NCBI RefSeq assembly: GCF_004801295.1
Contig: NZ_SSOC01000006.1
Span: 1-64,000, forward strand
Length of the DNA stretch: 64,000 nt
Direction: 5' to 3'
Origin: Pseudothauera nasutitermitis
GTDB lineage: Bacteria; Pseudomonadota; Gammaproteobacteria; Burkholderiales; Rhodocyclaceae
The notes beneath the pieces are model-generated. The model ran no database searches and had not been told where the DNA came from. It saw nothing but the letters and a program-made list of their open reading frames with translations. Position numbers and translations under genes: made by a program. Positions 39,901 to 46,643 of this stretch are shown here, piece by piece. How positions within the stretch are numbered: the first letter of the stretch is position 1; each line of letters begins with the position of its first letter.

Positions 39901-41547
39901 CACACGGACTACCGCTACCGGAGCAGCCGCAAGAAGATCCACGATGAAAAGCTCAGCGTGCGCCAGCAGGCGGCCGAGGTGGAAGCGGGCGGCAACCTGC
40001 TGCTGGCGGCCGGTGAGGACCTGACGCTGGTGGCCAGCGCGGCGCAAGCCGGGGGCGAAGCCTACCTGTACGCCGGCGGCGAGGTGGCGCTGCTGGCTGC
40101 GGAGGATCTGAGTTACAGCCTCTACGACAAGAAGAAAAAGGGCAGCTTCGGTCGCAAGAAGATGCGCCGCGACGAAGTGACCGTGATCACCCAGGTGGGC
40201 AGCCAGGTGAGCGCGGGCGAAAGCGTCACGCTGGAAAGCGGCGGTGACCAGACCTACCAGGTGGCGAAGCTGACCAGCGGCGGGGATCTGACCCTGGACA
40301 GTGGCGGAGAGATCGCCTTCGAAGGGGTGATGGACCTGAAGCAGGAAAGCCACGAGAAGAGCAAGAGCAGTTGGGCGTGGACCTCGGCCAAGGGCAAGGG
40401 CAAGACGGACGAGACGCTGCGCCAGAGCGAACTGGTGGCCGGAGGTGAGCTGGCGATCCGTGCGGCGGGCCGGATCAGCATCGACATCAAGGAAGTCAAT
40501 GCGCAGACGGTGAGCCAGACGATCGACGCGCTGGTGCAGGCGGACCCGCAGCTGGCGTGGCTGAAGGAGATGGAAGCGCGCGGGGACGTGGATTGGCAGC
40601 GCGTGAAGGAAGTGCACGACCAGTGGAAGTACAGCCATTCGGGCATGGGCCCGGGGCTTGCGCTGGTGGTGGCGATCGTGGTGGCGGCGGTGACCGGGCC
40701 GATGATGAGCACCTGGATCGGCTCGGGCGCGCCGGCCACCTCGGCGCTGACGGCGGCGCTCCCGGCCACGGCGACGGCGGCGGCGATCCCGGCGGGCTGG
40801 GCCAACGTGGCGCTGACGGCGGCCATGAGCTCGGCGGCGAGCAACATGGCGATCAACACGATCAACAGTGGCGGGGACCTGGGCGAAGCGTTCAAGCTGA
40901 CCTTCTCGGGCGATGCCATGAAGGGCTATGCAAGCGCCGCAGTAATCGCCGGCTTAGGAGCGTATACGGATATGTGGGGCCGTACAACGACTGAAAGCGG
41001 CAACACGATACTGACCGATCTGCCCGAACGTGCAAAGGCCTATGCACTGAATACTGCCGTCAAAGGTGTGCTTACCGGTGCCAGCAGTTCTGAGGAGTGG
41101 GCGACCGTGGCTGGTATCGGACTGATGGGAGAGGCGTACCAATACTGGGTAGGTCGAGAATCGGACCTACGGCCCGGTGTGGACAGGCCAGAGGGAGCAA
41201 AATTTTTCCCCATTCCAGAAGACGGTTTCTTCCGTGTACCCACAGTTATCGTTGAGGGAGTTGTGCGCGAAGGGAAAAACATTGGGCTGAATGATGTTTG
41301 CACGTCAGCTTTATCTATTTGCCATGGAATGCCGATCAGCAATGCCTTGAATGCAGTTCCAGGATTCAATTCATTTGCTACGCTCCACGATACTTGGATG
41401 AATTGGTTGGATGTAAATAAAATGACAAATGTGGCGACGAATATTGGATCCATGCCTCCTGCGCTAATATTGAATTATGGCAGCCTTGCCAACCAATACT
41501 ATTGGCTCAAGCCGACGGTCGATCAATCTAGAGAGAATGATAGATGA
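33961..41547 (+). CDS. cdiA: CdiA/TpsA-type two-partner-secreted contact-dependent toxin
   Basis: A 2,528-residue protein. Order by residue: export leader with MNLRSPASRSLAWVL (13-40); TPS domain with NPHGISCDGCGFINT near 148; about a thousand residues of FHA-1 repeats with LDNRGG-like units (310-1290); YP-like region with GSDYLLANLGYDPD and KRLGDGLYEQRLIRE (1630-1765); FHA-2 repeats (1765-2160); hydrophobic DUF637-like pretoxin (2240-2320, SAASNMAINTINSGGDLG); variable C-terminus (about 2340-2528) ending with NAVPGFNSFATLHDTWMNW. I see no VENN or ELYN boundary motif. The C-terminal coding DNA is AT-richer than the body, as expected for an exchanged toxin. The stop overlaps a lipoprotein gene start (ATGA), the likely immunity gene. 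No TpsB gene is present nearby. ATG 33961 is preferred; 33997 is an alternative. Confidence 0.88.
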   Translation: MKNTTASVPETPMNLRSPASRSLAWVLTATLTLNPMAPALAQITVANGTTTLGQAGNGVPVVNIAAPNARGLSHNRFTDYNVGSQGLILNNATERTQSTQLGGIILGNPNLQGKAAGMILNEVTGTNPSQLRGYTEVAGQAARVIVANPHGISCDGCGFINTPRATLSTGRPILEDGRLDHFDVDGGQIAIEGAGLNASNIDQFDLITRSARINAEIHANRLNIVAGRNQVDADSLAATAKAGAGSAQPMLAIDSSALGGMYAGAIRLVGTEAGVGVKLAGDLAASAGDIRIDASGKLSLAQTAAAGDLALKAGDLDLTGKTYAGGEAEIAAQGRLDVRQSLAAAGTVTLQGAQVVNQGVVEAGVQPDNGRAAADLRVSAQQLRNAGTLIGNGQLDVKVEQSLDNRGGTLSGKSLAQVEAGHLDNRQGRVLAEQQLKIDGTHLDNAGGLLQSQGSVAISVREALDNRQGDIHSHGDLQLTAGRLDNREDGLILSQTRLDAAIGQLDNRGGVLSGRQALSLSAQGVDNRDQGLINSAGALALDADRLDSSNRGEVSAKGTLAVRVGELVQHGGQLIGEGSVSLDLRSGTLDNQGGLIAAGEDLTLSQVGELRNGGGELSSTGDMAIAGRQLDNSQGGRLIAAGQLALDVDSVDNSGAGLLSGWSGIRIDGASLDNRDQGTVSSRDGALEVNLSGTLDNSGGGALVSQGAQRLRAGSLDNHGQGILSSETGIDLNIAGTLNNASQGLISAPDLSLEAGQVLNQDGRIVSAGDLLLSGGGLDNSGGSLTAARTLSASLSGTLRNNSAGQLASGGPLVLNLGSLDNRGGQLASQGPLELFAASLDNTQGVLAGQGDMTLKLSGALINRAEGLIYSRQGGLTIEADSLINDAGTLQARGLIDVVIEAAASNQSGRILSESGDLELSAERLDNSNGGILASTLGGIKLALASLFDNRGGTTQAKQDIDLNTTANGQVLNAGGHLSAVAGNARIQTGTFDNQGGGLYAGSLLNLYAGSFANQGAAAGQGGKVAAHSIDFSLSGALNNAHGLIEAGDALRFGAASLDNRQGALRALGQGGESRLTTSGALDNRGGRIEVANSDLALTPGSLLNADGSILHLGSGNFGLASSSLVQAGGTLISNGALSVNAATWNHSGTLQARELTLDVGTFTQSASGQLLATQRLSARGGDWSNAGLIASDGSLELTLSGAYGGSGRLTSLGDLSLQGASLDLADAGSIAGGALSQLTFSGQAVNRGQLTADGDLTVRAASLINSGTLGSAENLRLYAPTLRNENGLIFSGGDMALRVNSFTNRFADVYSLGAIDLAQDDEGHAGALLENISATLESAGDLSLAVSQLINRKDVFAVEYEQASGQISVRCYDCGGDHHNVDYIAREVFESRVVEDSPSALLQSGADLNLVVGSLENRYSTIAAAGDLRIEAERLDNQGAATGQSVRIRTWNTGRVTDGTDERFRYNHINPYNAQALPKEVPVEALSRFTLVSDITEVTPTGVAAAAIIQAGGAVSVTVAGAVDNGVVLQQAVASGSEREAGTAVHGSTQPVVVTLNPQLPPDLSQQQVNPLELPGFSLPVGDNGLFRLSGQGGEQQSASAGHGDSLPAQQLQHAQGSPIASRPAGAHPYLIETNPALTELAHFLGSDYLLANLGYDPDQAQKRLGDGLYEQRLIREAVVARTGQRYLAGLSSDEAMYRYLMDNAVASKDALNLSVGVSLTADQVAALTHDIVWLEAYEVNGEEVLVPVLYLAQAEGRLAANGALIQGRDVTLISGGALNNQGTLRASGELDLSAQHIANSGLIEAEERLQLLATESIRNVQGGIINGRDVSLIAGQDILNARTVTSYSAEGRGFSQYGSLLDNAAQIEARGDLSLSAGRDIQNTGGALSAAGNAELHAGNDLVISAAQAQEGQMRQDKRHFWSAGQTTQHAADVTVGGHLEAAAGRDLAVIASRVQAGGDAFLLAGGDLTLSSAADVSHTDYRYRSSRKKIHDEKLSVRQQAAEVEAGGNLLLAAGEDLTLVASAAQAGGEAYLYAGGEVALLAAEDLSYSLYDKKKKGSFGRKKMRRDEVTVITQVGSQVSAGESVTLESGGDQTYQVAKLTSGGDLTLDSGGEIAFEGVMDLKQESHEKSKSSWAWTSAKGKGKTDETLRQSELVAGGELAIRAAGRISIDIKEVNAQTVSQTIDALVQADPQLAWLKEMEARGDVDWQRVKEVHDQWKYSHSGMGPGLALVVAIVVAAVTGPMMSTWIGSGAPATSALTAALPATATAAAIPAGWANVALTAAMSSAASNMAINTINSGGDLGEAFKLTFSGDAMKGYASAAVIAGLGAYTDMWGRTTTESGNTILTDLPERAKAYALNTAVKGVLTGASSSEEWATVAGIGLMGEAYQYWVGRESDLRPGVDRPEGAKFFPIPEDGFFRVPTVIVEGVVREGKNIGLNDVCTSALSICHGMPISNALNAVPGFNSFATLHDTWMNWLDVNKMTNVATNIGSMPPALILNYGSLANQYYWLKPTVDQSRENDR
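35160..37760 (+). repeat. FHA-1 repeat region within cdiA
   Basis: Dozens of degenerate repeats of about 20-30 codons with the core L-D-N-R/S/Q-x-G-x-L, predicted to build the beta-helical stalk of the secreted protein. The repetition also keeps the antisense frame open for over 1,000 codons, which should not be annotated as a gene. Confidence 0.85.
38851..39290 (+). repeat. YP-like segment, copy 1 (in cdiA)
   Basis: Segment coding for the SDYLLANLGYDPD to LYLAQAEGRL block. It recurs at 42218-42665 and 45137-45560 with high DNA identity, including long identical stretches such as that coding AVVARTGQRYLAGL. These shared blocks could recombine to move downstream toxin modules into cdiA. Confidence 0.85.
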
Positions 41548-42170
41548 AAATCAAAAGAGGTATATCAATTTCACTGACTCTGGCATGTTTTTTTATGGTG
41601 AGTGGGTGTTATCATGGTTACTGGAAAGAAAGCAAGGATAGGTTGATTGGAACAAAATTCGATCCAAGTAAAAACCGGGATGAAACAGGGGGTGGATATA
41701 GATTTTTTGTTCCAAAAGGGGAGGGGGTTTACTATCGTGTGGATCAAGAACCACCCAATACTCGCTATTTCATCAAATGGACTCCACATTGCCGGTATTC
41801 GCTACTGGTCGATCCGAACGGTACGATCCTTTCTTGGCGCTTCGAAGATACGGAAAATCCTAGCCGGTCTTGTACCATTAGCTGAAAAAACAAAAGAGAT
41901 GACAGATTTATTTTTGCTCCACCCGACGCTCTTTAAAATAGGTAGATGATGCTGCTTGGCCGGGTGTACAGATTGTGTGTTTGTATGGCATAAATTTTGA
42001 TCCAGTGCTCCTTCAAATCTCCCACATGCCCCATTTTCTGTAGTTTGCGATGAACCTCCGTACTTCGGCCAGTCGCATCCTTGTCTGGGCGCTCAGCGCC
42101 ACGCTGATCTTCAACCCCATGCATCCGGCCCTGGCCCGGATTGCTGCTTTTTCCGACCTTTCGCAGCAGC
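41362..42170 (+). repeat. 0.8-kb direct repeat, copy 1
   Basis: Covers the 3' end of cdiA, the lipoprotein gene, the intergenic region and the start of the next leader. It matches 44280-45089 with a constant offset of 2,918 bases (2,919 after one extra A near 44808) and few substitutions, so it is a fairly recent duplication. Confidence 0.88.
41544..41885 (+). CDS. small lipoprotein, predicted CDI immunity protein (I1)
   Basis: A 113-residue lipoprotein: basic start MKIKRG, hydrophobic stretch, lipobox MVSGC with Cys at 22. The residue after Cys is Tyr, not Asp, so outer-membrane sorting is expected by the usual rule. The mature part ends with the conserved block FIKWTPHCRYSLLVDPNGTI and RSCTIS. 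ATG overlaps the cdiA stop (ATGA), giving tight coupling. A lipid-anchored periplasmic immunity protein implies that the toxin acts in the periplasm or at the membrane. No known immunity family recognised, hence an inference from gene order, size and duplication with the toxin ends. Confidence 0.75.
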   Translation: MKIKRGISISLTLACFFMVSGCYHGYWKESKDRLIGTKFDPSKNRDETGGGYRFFVPKGEGVYYRVDQEPPNTRYFIKWTPHCRYSLLVDPNGTILSWRFEDTENPSRSCTIS

Positions 42171-43814
42171 AGACCAGCCCGCTGCCCCCGTCCGAGTCCG
42201 GCGCGCCGAAGCCCCCGTACCTGATCGAGACGAACCCTGCGCTGACCGAACTGGCCAATTTCCTGGGCTCGGACTACCTGCTGGGTCTGCTGGGCGAGGA
42301 TGGGGACACGTCCTGGCGGCGGCTGGGCGACGGGCTGTACGAGCAGCGTCTGATCCGCGAAGCGGTGGTGGCGCGTACCGGGCAGCGCTATCTGGCCGGG
42401 CTGGGCTCGGACGAAGCGATGTACCGCTACCTGATGGACAACGCGGTGGCGAGCAAGGACGCGCTGAACCTGTCGTTGGGGGTGAGCCTGACAGCCGAGC
42501 AGGTGGCCGCGCTCACGCACGACATCGTGTGGCTCGAAGCGTACGAAGTGAATGGGGAAGAAGTGCTGGTGCCGGTGCTGTACCTGGCGCAGGCCGAAGG
42601 CCGGCTGGGCCCGACCGGGGCGCTGATCCAGGGCCGGGACGTGACGCTGATCAGCGGCGGCGAACTTTCCAACCAGGGCACGCTGCGGGCGGTGGGCAGC
42701 CTGGATGCAGGTGCTGCGAGCTGGCGATCCGCGCGGCGGGCCGGATCAGCATCGACATCCCGGAAGTCAATGCGCAGACGGTGGGGCAGACCATCGACGC
42801 GCTGGTGCAGGCCGAACCGCAGTTGGCGTGGTTGAAGGAGATGGAAGCGCGCGGGGACGTGGATTGGCAGCGCGTGAAGGAAGTGCACGACAGCTTCAAG
42901 TACAGCCATTCGGGGCTGGGAGCGGGGCTGAGCCTGGTGGTGGCGATCGTGGCGGTGGCGGTGACCGGGCCGATGACGAGCACCTGGATCGGCTCGGGCG
43001 CGCAGGCCGGCTCGGCGCTGGCGGCAGCAGTGCCAGCCACGGCCACGGCGGCGGCGATCCCGGCGGGCTGGACGAACGTGGCGCTGACGGCGGCGGCGAC
43101 CTCGGCGGCGAGCAACATGGCGATCAGCACGATCAACAACGGAGGGGACCTGGGCGCGGCGCTCAAGGAAACCGATGCGCTTAAGGGCTATGCGAGTGCA
43201 GCAGCAATCGCCGGCTTAGGGGCGTATACGGATATGTGGGGCCGTACAACGACTGAACGCGGCAACACGATACTGACCGATCTGCCCGAGCGTGCAAAGG
43301 CTTATGCACTGAATACCGCTGCCAAGGGGATTCTTACTGGCGCGAACAGTCCGGAAGAATGGGCGACGGTAGCCGGTATCGGACTAATGGGGGAAGCGTA
43401 CCAATACTGGGTCGGTCGAGAAACGGACCTACGGCCCGGCGTAGACCGGTCAGAGGGGGCGAAATTTATTGCCATTCAAGAAGATGGTTTCTTCCGCGTA
43501 CCCACGGTTGTCGTTGAGGGAGTCGTGCGTGAAGGGAAAATATTGGCTTCAATGATGTATGACTATTATCGTTTTCTATTTGCCACGGAACACCGATCAG
43601 CAACGCGTTGAATGCCGTGCCAGGATTCAACGCCTTTGGTACCTTACACGACACTTGGATGAATTGGATCGATGAAAGAGGGATAAGTAGTACCGCAATC
43701 AACCTTGGTAGCATGCCACCTGCAATAATAGTGAACTATGGCGGGACCGCCAATCGATATTACTGGCTCAAGACCACCATCGAACAAGCCAAGGTTCGAG
43801 AGGAAAAGAAATGA
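42050..43814 (+). pseudogene. orphan CdiA module 1: leader + YP-like + pretoxin/toxin, frameshifted
   Basis: Starts with its own export leader (MNLRTSASRILVWALSATL) joined directly to the YP-like block at about codon 57, omitting TPS and FHA-1. At about 42712 an internal deletion relative to cdiA (about 1.1 kb of FHA-2) shifts the frame; homology resumes with ELAIRAAGRISID in another frame and continues through the DUF637-like region. Near 43538 one base is missing from an A-run and a TGA replaces a Cys codon, so the end (43608-43814, with PGFNAFGTLHDTWMNWID) is in a third frame. The toxin end differs in sequence from that of cdiA, so it is a different allele. Unlikely to make a full-length protein. 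Confidence 0.8.
42218..42665 (+). repeat. YP-like segment, copy 2 (orphan module 1)
   Basis: Second copy of the block at 38851-39290. It differs mainly at its start, where GLLGEDGDTSWRR replaces ANLGYDPDQAQKR, then is nearly identical to the end of the block. Confidence 0.85.
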
Positions 43815-44164
43815 AGAGGCTGAATTTTTCGATGACCGTCGCGATGCTTTCCATTTTCTGCGTGGGATGCGTGTCGCATAGCATGTGGGTGGATGAAAGG
43901 GACAAAATGGTCGGCACAAAATTTGATCCATCTTGGAATGTTGGTATGGCAAGAATTGGAGTAATGAATAGATATAAGGCTTCTGTCCATCAGGATGATG
44001 AGGTTGCTTACTATCGTATGGACCAAGAATCACCCAACATCCGCTACTTCATCCAATGGACTCCTCATTGCCGGTATTCGTTGCTGGTCGACCCAAACGG
44101 TACGATCCTTTCATGGCGCTTCGAGGCTACGAAAGACCCTGGCCGGTCTTGTGTCATTCATTGA
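43811..44164 (+). CDS. small lipoprotein, predicted immunity protein of a second allele (I2)
   Basis: A 117-residue lipoprotein with lipobox FCVGC (Cys 20). Its C-terminal half is almost the same as I1 (QWTPHCRYSLLVDPNGTI, SWRFEATKDPGRSC), but residues 20-65 are quite different. This is the pattern expected if the N-terminal half reads the cognate toxin. The start overlaps the last codon of the broken toxin end (ATGA), the same coupling as at cdiA. The frame is intact although its toxin is broken, so selection to keep protection against siblings is plausible. Confidence 0.72.
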   Translation: MKRLNFSMTVAMLSIFCVGCVSHSMWVDERDKMVGTKFDPSWNVGMARIGVMNRYKASVHQDDEVAYYRMDQESPNIRYFIQWTPHCRYSLLVDPNGTILSWRFEATKDPGRSCVIH

Positions 44165-44189
44165 AGAAGACAAGGAGGTGCGGAAATGA

Positions 44190-44465
44190 AGCGCCTGCGT
44201 TTATGGGTTTCCCAGCTTCAACGCCTTCGGCACATTGCACGATACCCGGATGATTAGTAATGTCTTGAACACGGTCCCGGGATTCAATTCATTTGCTACG
44301 CTCCACGATACTTGGATGAATTGGCTGGATGTAGAAGAAATGACAAATGTGGCGACAAATATTGGATCCATGCCTCCTGCGATAATATTGAATTATGGCA
44401 GCCTTGCAAACCAATACTATTGGCTCAAGCCGAAGGTCGATAAATCTAGAGAGAATGATAGATGA
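44190..44465 (+). pseudogene. toxin C-terminal fragments fused in tandem (orphan module 2)
   Basis: An open frame follows the TGA at 44187. It encodes FPSFNAFGTLHDT, the start of an allele-2-like toxin end, joined directly to RMISNVLNTVPGFNSFATLHDTW and the rest of an allele-1-like end. The only internal start is TTG 44235. It is a scar of recombination between two toxin ends. The stop overlaps the next lipoprotein gene by ATGA as in the other modules. Without leader or pretoxin it is unlikely to be secreted. Confidence 0.75.
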
Positions 44466-45089
44466 AAATCAAAAGAGGTATATCAATTTCACTGACTCTG
44501 GCATGTTTTTTTATGGTGAGTGGGTGTTATCACGGTTACTGGAAAGAAAGCAAGGATAGGCTGATTGGAACAAAATTCGATCCAAATGAAATTCGGAATG
44601 AAACAGGGGATGTATATAGAGCTTTTGTTCCAAAAGGGGAGGCGATTTACTATCGTGTGGATCAAGAGCCGCCCAATACTCGCTACTTCATCAAGTGGAC
44701 TTCACATTGCCGGTATTCGCTGCTGGTCGATCCGAACGGTACGATCCTTTCTTGGCGCTTCGAAGATACGGAAAGTCCTAGCCGGTCTTGTACCATTAGC
44801 TGAAAAAAACAAAAGAGATGGCAGATTTATTTTTGCTCCACCCGACGCTCTTTAAAATAGGTAGATGATGCTGCTTGGCCGGGTGTACAGATTGTGTGTT
44901 TGTATGGCATAAATTTTGATCCAGTGCTCCCTCAAATCTCCCACATGCCCCATTTTCTGTAGTTTGCGATGAACCTCCGTACTTCGGCCAGTCGCATCCT
45001 TGTCTGGGCGCTCAGCGCCACGCTGATCTTCAACCCCATGCATCCGGCCCTGGCCCGGATTGCTGCTTTTTCCGATCTTTCGAAGCAGC
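44280..45089 (+). repeat. 0.8-kb direct repeat, copy 2
   Basis: Second copy of 41362-42170, carrying the toxin end, the third lipoprotein gene, the intergenic region and the leader of the third orphan module. Recombination between the copies would delete about 2.9 kb, including module 1 and I2. Confidence 0.88.
44462..44803 (+). CDS. small lipoprotein, predicted immunity protein (I3, near-copy of I1)
   Basis: A 113-residue lipoprotein almost the same as I1: identical signal peptide and lipobox MVSGC, and the conserved FIKWTSHCRYSLLVDPNGTI end. Differences cluster at residues 41-60 (DPNEIRNETGDVYRAF against DPSKNRDETGGGYRFF), the same place where I2 diverges. Coupled by ATGA overlap to a toxin remnant. 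It probably protects against allele-1 toxins or a slight variant of them. Confidence 0.73.
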   Translation: MKIKRGISISLTLACFFMVSGCYHGYWKESKDRLIGTKFDPNEIRNETGDVYRAFVPKGEAIYYRVDQEPPNTRYFIKWTSHCRYSLLVDPNGTILSWRFEDTESPSRSCTIS

Positions 45090-46006
45090 AGACCAGCCCG
45101 CTGCCCTCGTCCGAATCCAACGTGCCGAAACCCCCGTACGTGGTGGAAACCAACCCGGCGCTGACCGAGCTCAAGCAGTTCATGGGCTCGGACTACCTGC
45201 TGGCCAACCTCGGCTACGACCCGGACCAGGCGCAGAAACGCCTGGGCGACGGGCTGTACGAGCAGCGTCTGATCCGCGAAGCGGTGGTGGCGCGCACCGG
45301 TCAGCGCTACCTGGCCGGGCTGAGCAGCGACGAGGCGATGTACCGCTACCTGATGGACAACGCGGTGGCGAGCAAGGACGCGCTGAACCTGTCGGTGGGG
45401 GTGAGCCTGACGGCCGAGCAGGTGGCCGCGCTCACGCACGACATCGTGTGGCTCGAAGCGTATGAAGTGAATGGGGAAGAAGTGCTGGTGCCGGTGCTGT
45501 ACCTGGCGCAGGCCGAAGGCCGGCTGGGCCCGACCGGGGCACTGATCCAGGGCAGCGACCTGGCGCTGATCGCCGGGGACACGCTCGCCAACCGGGGCAC
45601 GCTGCGGGCCGACGGAAACCTCTCGGCCACGGCCGGTCAGGTGGTCAACAGCGGCCTCATGGAAGCGGGCGATCGGCTGTCGGTGCTGGCGGTCGACAGC
45701 GTGCTCAACACCCGGGGCGGCATCCTCGCGGGGCGCGACGTGGACGTCACCGCACTCAGCGGGGACCTGATCAACGAGCGCACGGTGACGGAATTCACCA
45801 GCCAAGCCAGCAGGCTGAGTTTCGCCCACAGCCAGGTTCCTGCCCAGCAGCCCGTCGGCCTTGCCGAGCAGGCGCTGGATTATTGCAAGAGCACACCGGA
45901 GCAGCGCGCCCCGCGTTTTGTCGAACAGACAGCAGAGGACGTACTGGCTGCGATGGAGCGAGGCACAACACAGGGCTGCCGCAGCTATCCGCTTGAAACA
46001 TTTTGA
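44969..46006 (+). CDS. orphan CdiA module 3: leader fused to YP-like and FHA-2 start, no toxin
   Basis: A 345-residue open frame with the same leader as module 1 (MNLRTSASRILVWALSATL), a Ser/Pro linker, then the YP-like block (GSDYLLANLGYDPD, closest to cdiA) and one or two FHA-2 repeats (GALIQGSDLALIAGD, GGILAGRDVDVTALSGD). After about residue 275 the sequence leaves the CdiA homology and ends with a short Cys-containing tail. It has no pretoxin, toxin or following lipoprotein gene, so it looks truncated by a deletion, though the frame is intact and a secreted product is possible. The last copy before the housekeeping genes resume. Confidence 0.7.
   Translation: MNLRTSASRILVWALSATLIFNPMHPALARIAAFSDLSKQQTSPLPSSESNVPKPPYVVETNPALTELKQFMGSDYLLANLGYDPDQAQKRLGDGLYEQRLIREAVVARTGQRYLAGLSSDEAMYRYLMDNAVASKDALNLSVGVSLTAEQVAALTHDIVWLEAYEVNGEEVLVPVLYLAQAEGRLGPTGALIQGSDLALIAGDTLANRGTLRADGNLSATAGQVVNSGLMEAGDRLSVLAVDSVLNTRGGILAGRDVDVTALSGDLINERTVTEFTSQASRLSFAHSQVPAQQPVGLAEQALDYCKSTPEQRAPRFVEQTAEDVLAAMERGTTQGCRSYPLETF
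45137..45560 (+). repeat. YP-like segment, copy 3 (orphan module 3)
   Basis: Third copy of the block at 38851-39290. It keeps GSDYLLANLGYDPD and is closer to the cdiA copy than to copy 2 in the first half. Confidence 0.85.
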
Positions 46007-46172
46007 CCGCCGGTGATGGGGACCAAGGAAGCCACCTCCCCGCGAAATCAGCATCAAGTCGCACAAAATCTGTGCAAATCGCTGCTGCCTTACACTGTTT
46101 GCACTGCGCGCCTTGCCATCGGACGGCTTCGCACCTATCGTAGCCGGCTTCATTCTCCGCATCGCCACCGCC

Positions 46173-46643
46173 GTGTCCGCCCACAAACCCAAGCTCCGTT
46201 CGTTCTGGGACCGTGTTCGCCAGATCAGTCTGTTCGAGGTGGGCGGGCTGCTGCTGATCACTCCGCCGTTCGCCTGGGCGAGCGGCGTGCCGCTGGCCGA
46301 ATCGGCCGGACTGCTGGCGATCATCGCGCTCATCGCCGCGCTGTGGAACGCCAGCTACAACACCTGTTTCGACTGGTTCGAAGGGCGTCTCACCGGGCGC
46401 ACCGCCGACCGCCGGCCGGTGCGCCTGCGCGTGCTGCATGCCTTCGGTTTCGAGATCGGCCTGCTGATGATGAGCCTGCCGGTCATCATGGGGTGGACCG
46501 GCATGACCTGGCTGGAAGCGCTGATTGCCGACATCGGCCTGGCGGCGGCCTACGTGGCCTACGCCTTCGTCTTCAACCTGACCTACGACCGGGTGTTCCC
46601 TATCCACGTGGAGCCGCTGGATGTCGCGCGCCAGGCCGACTGA
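46173..46643 (+). CDS. PACE-family multidrug/biocide efflux protein
   Basis: A 156-residue membrane protein made of two tandem bacterial transmembrane pair repeats. The first has [18 protein letters not shown] and the second [19 protein letters not shown] followed by [17 protein letters not shown], matching the PACE (AceI-type) signature with the membrane Glu in each FE pair that carries protons. AceI-like proteins export chlorhexidine, acriflavine or short diamines. GTG 46173 is chosen to fit the family N-terminus; a TTG at 46113 is in frame. The 3' end overlaps murB by 23 bases. The 166 bases upstream show no gene. Confidence 0.85.
   Translation: MSAHKPKLRSFWDRVRQISLFEVGGLLLITPPFAWASGVPLAESAGLLAIIALIAALWNASYNTCFDWFEGRLTGRTADRRPVRLRVLHAFGFEIGLLMMSLPVIMGWTGMTWLEALIADIGLAAAYVAYAFVFNLTYDRVFPIHVEPLDVARQAD

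Noticed and set aside
38641-40638. Minus-strand open frame of 665 codons inside cdiA
   Set aside because: Antisense shadow of the YP-like and FHA-2 coding regions; same type of His/Leu-rich sequence as other shadows.
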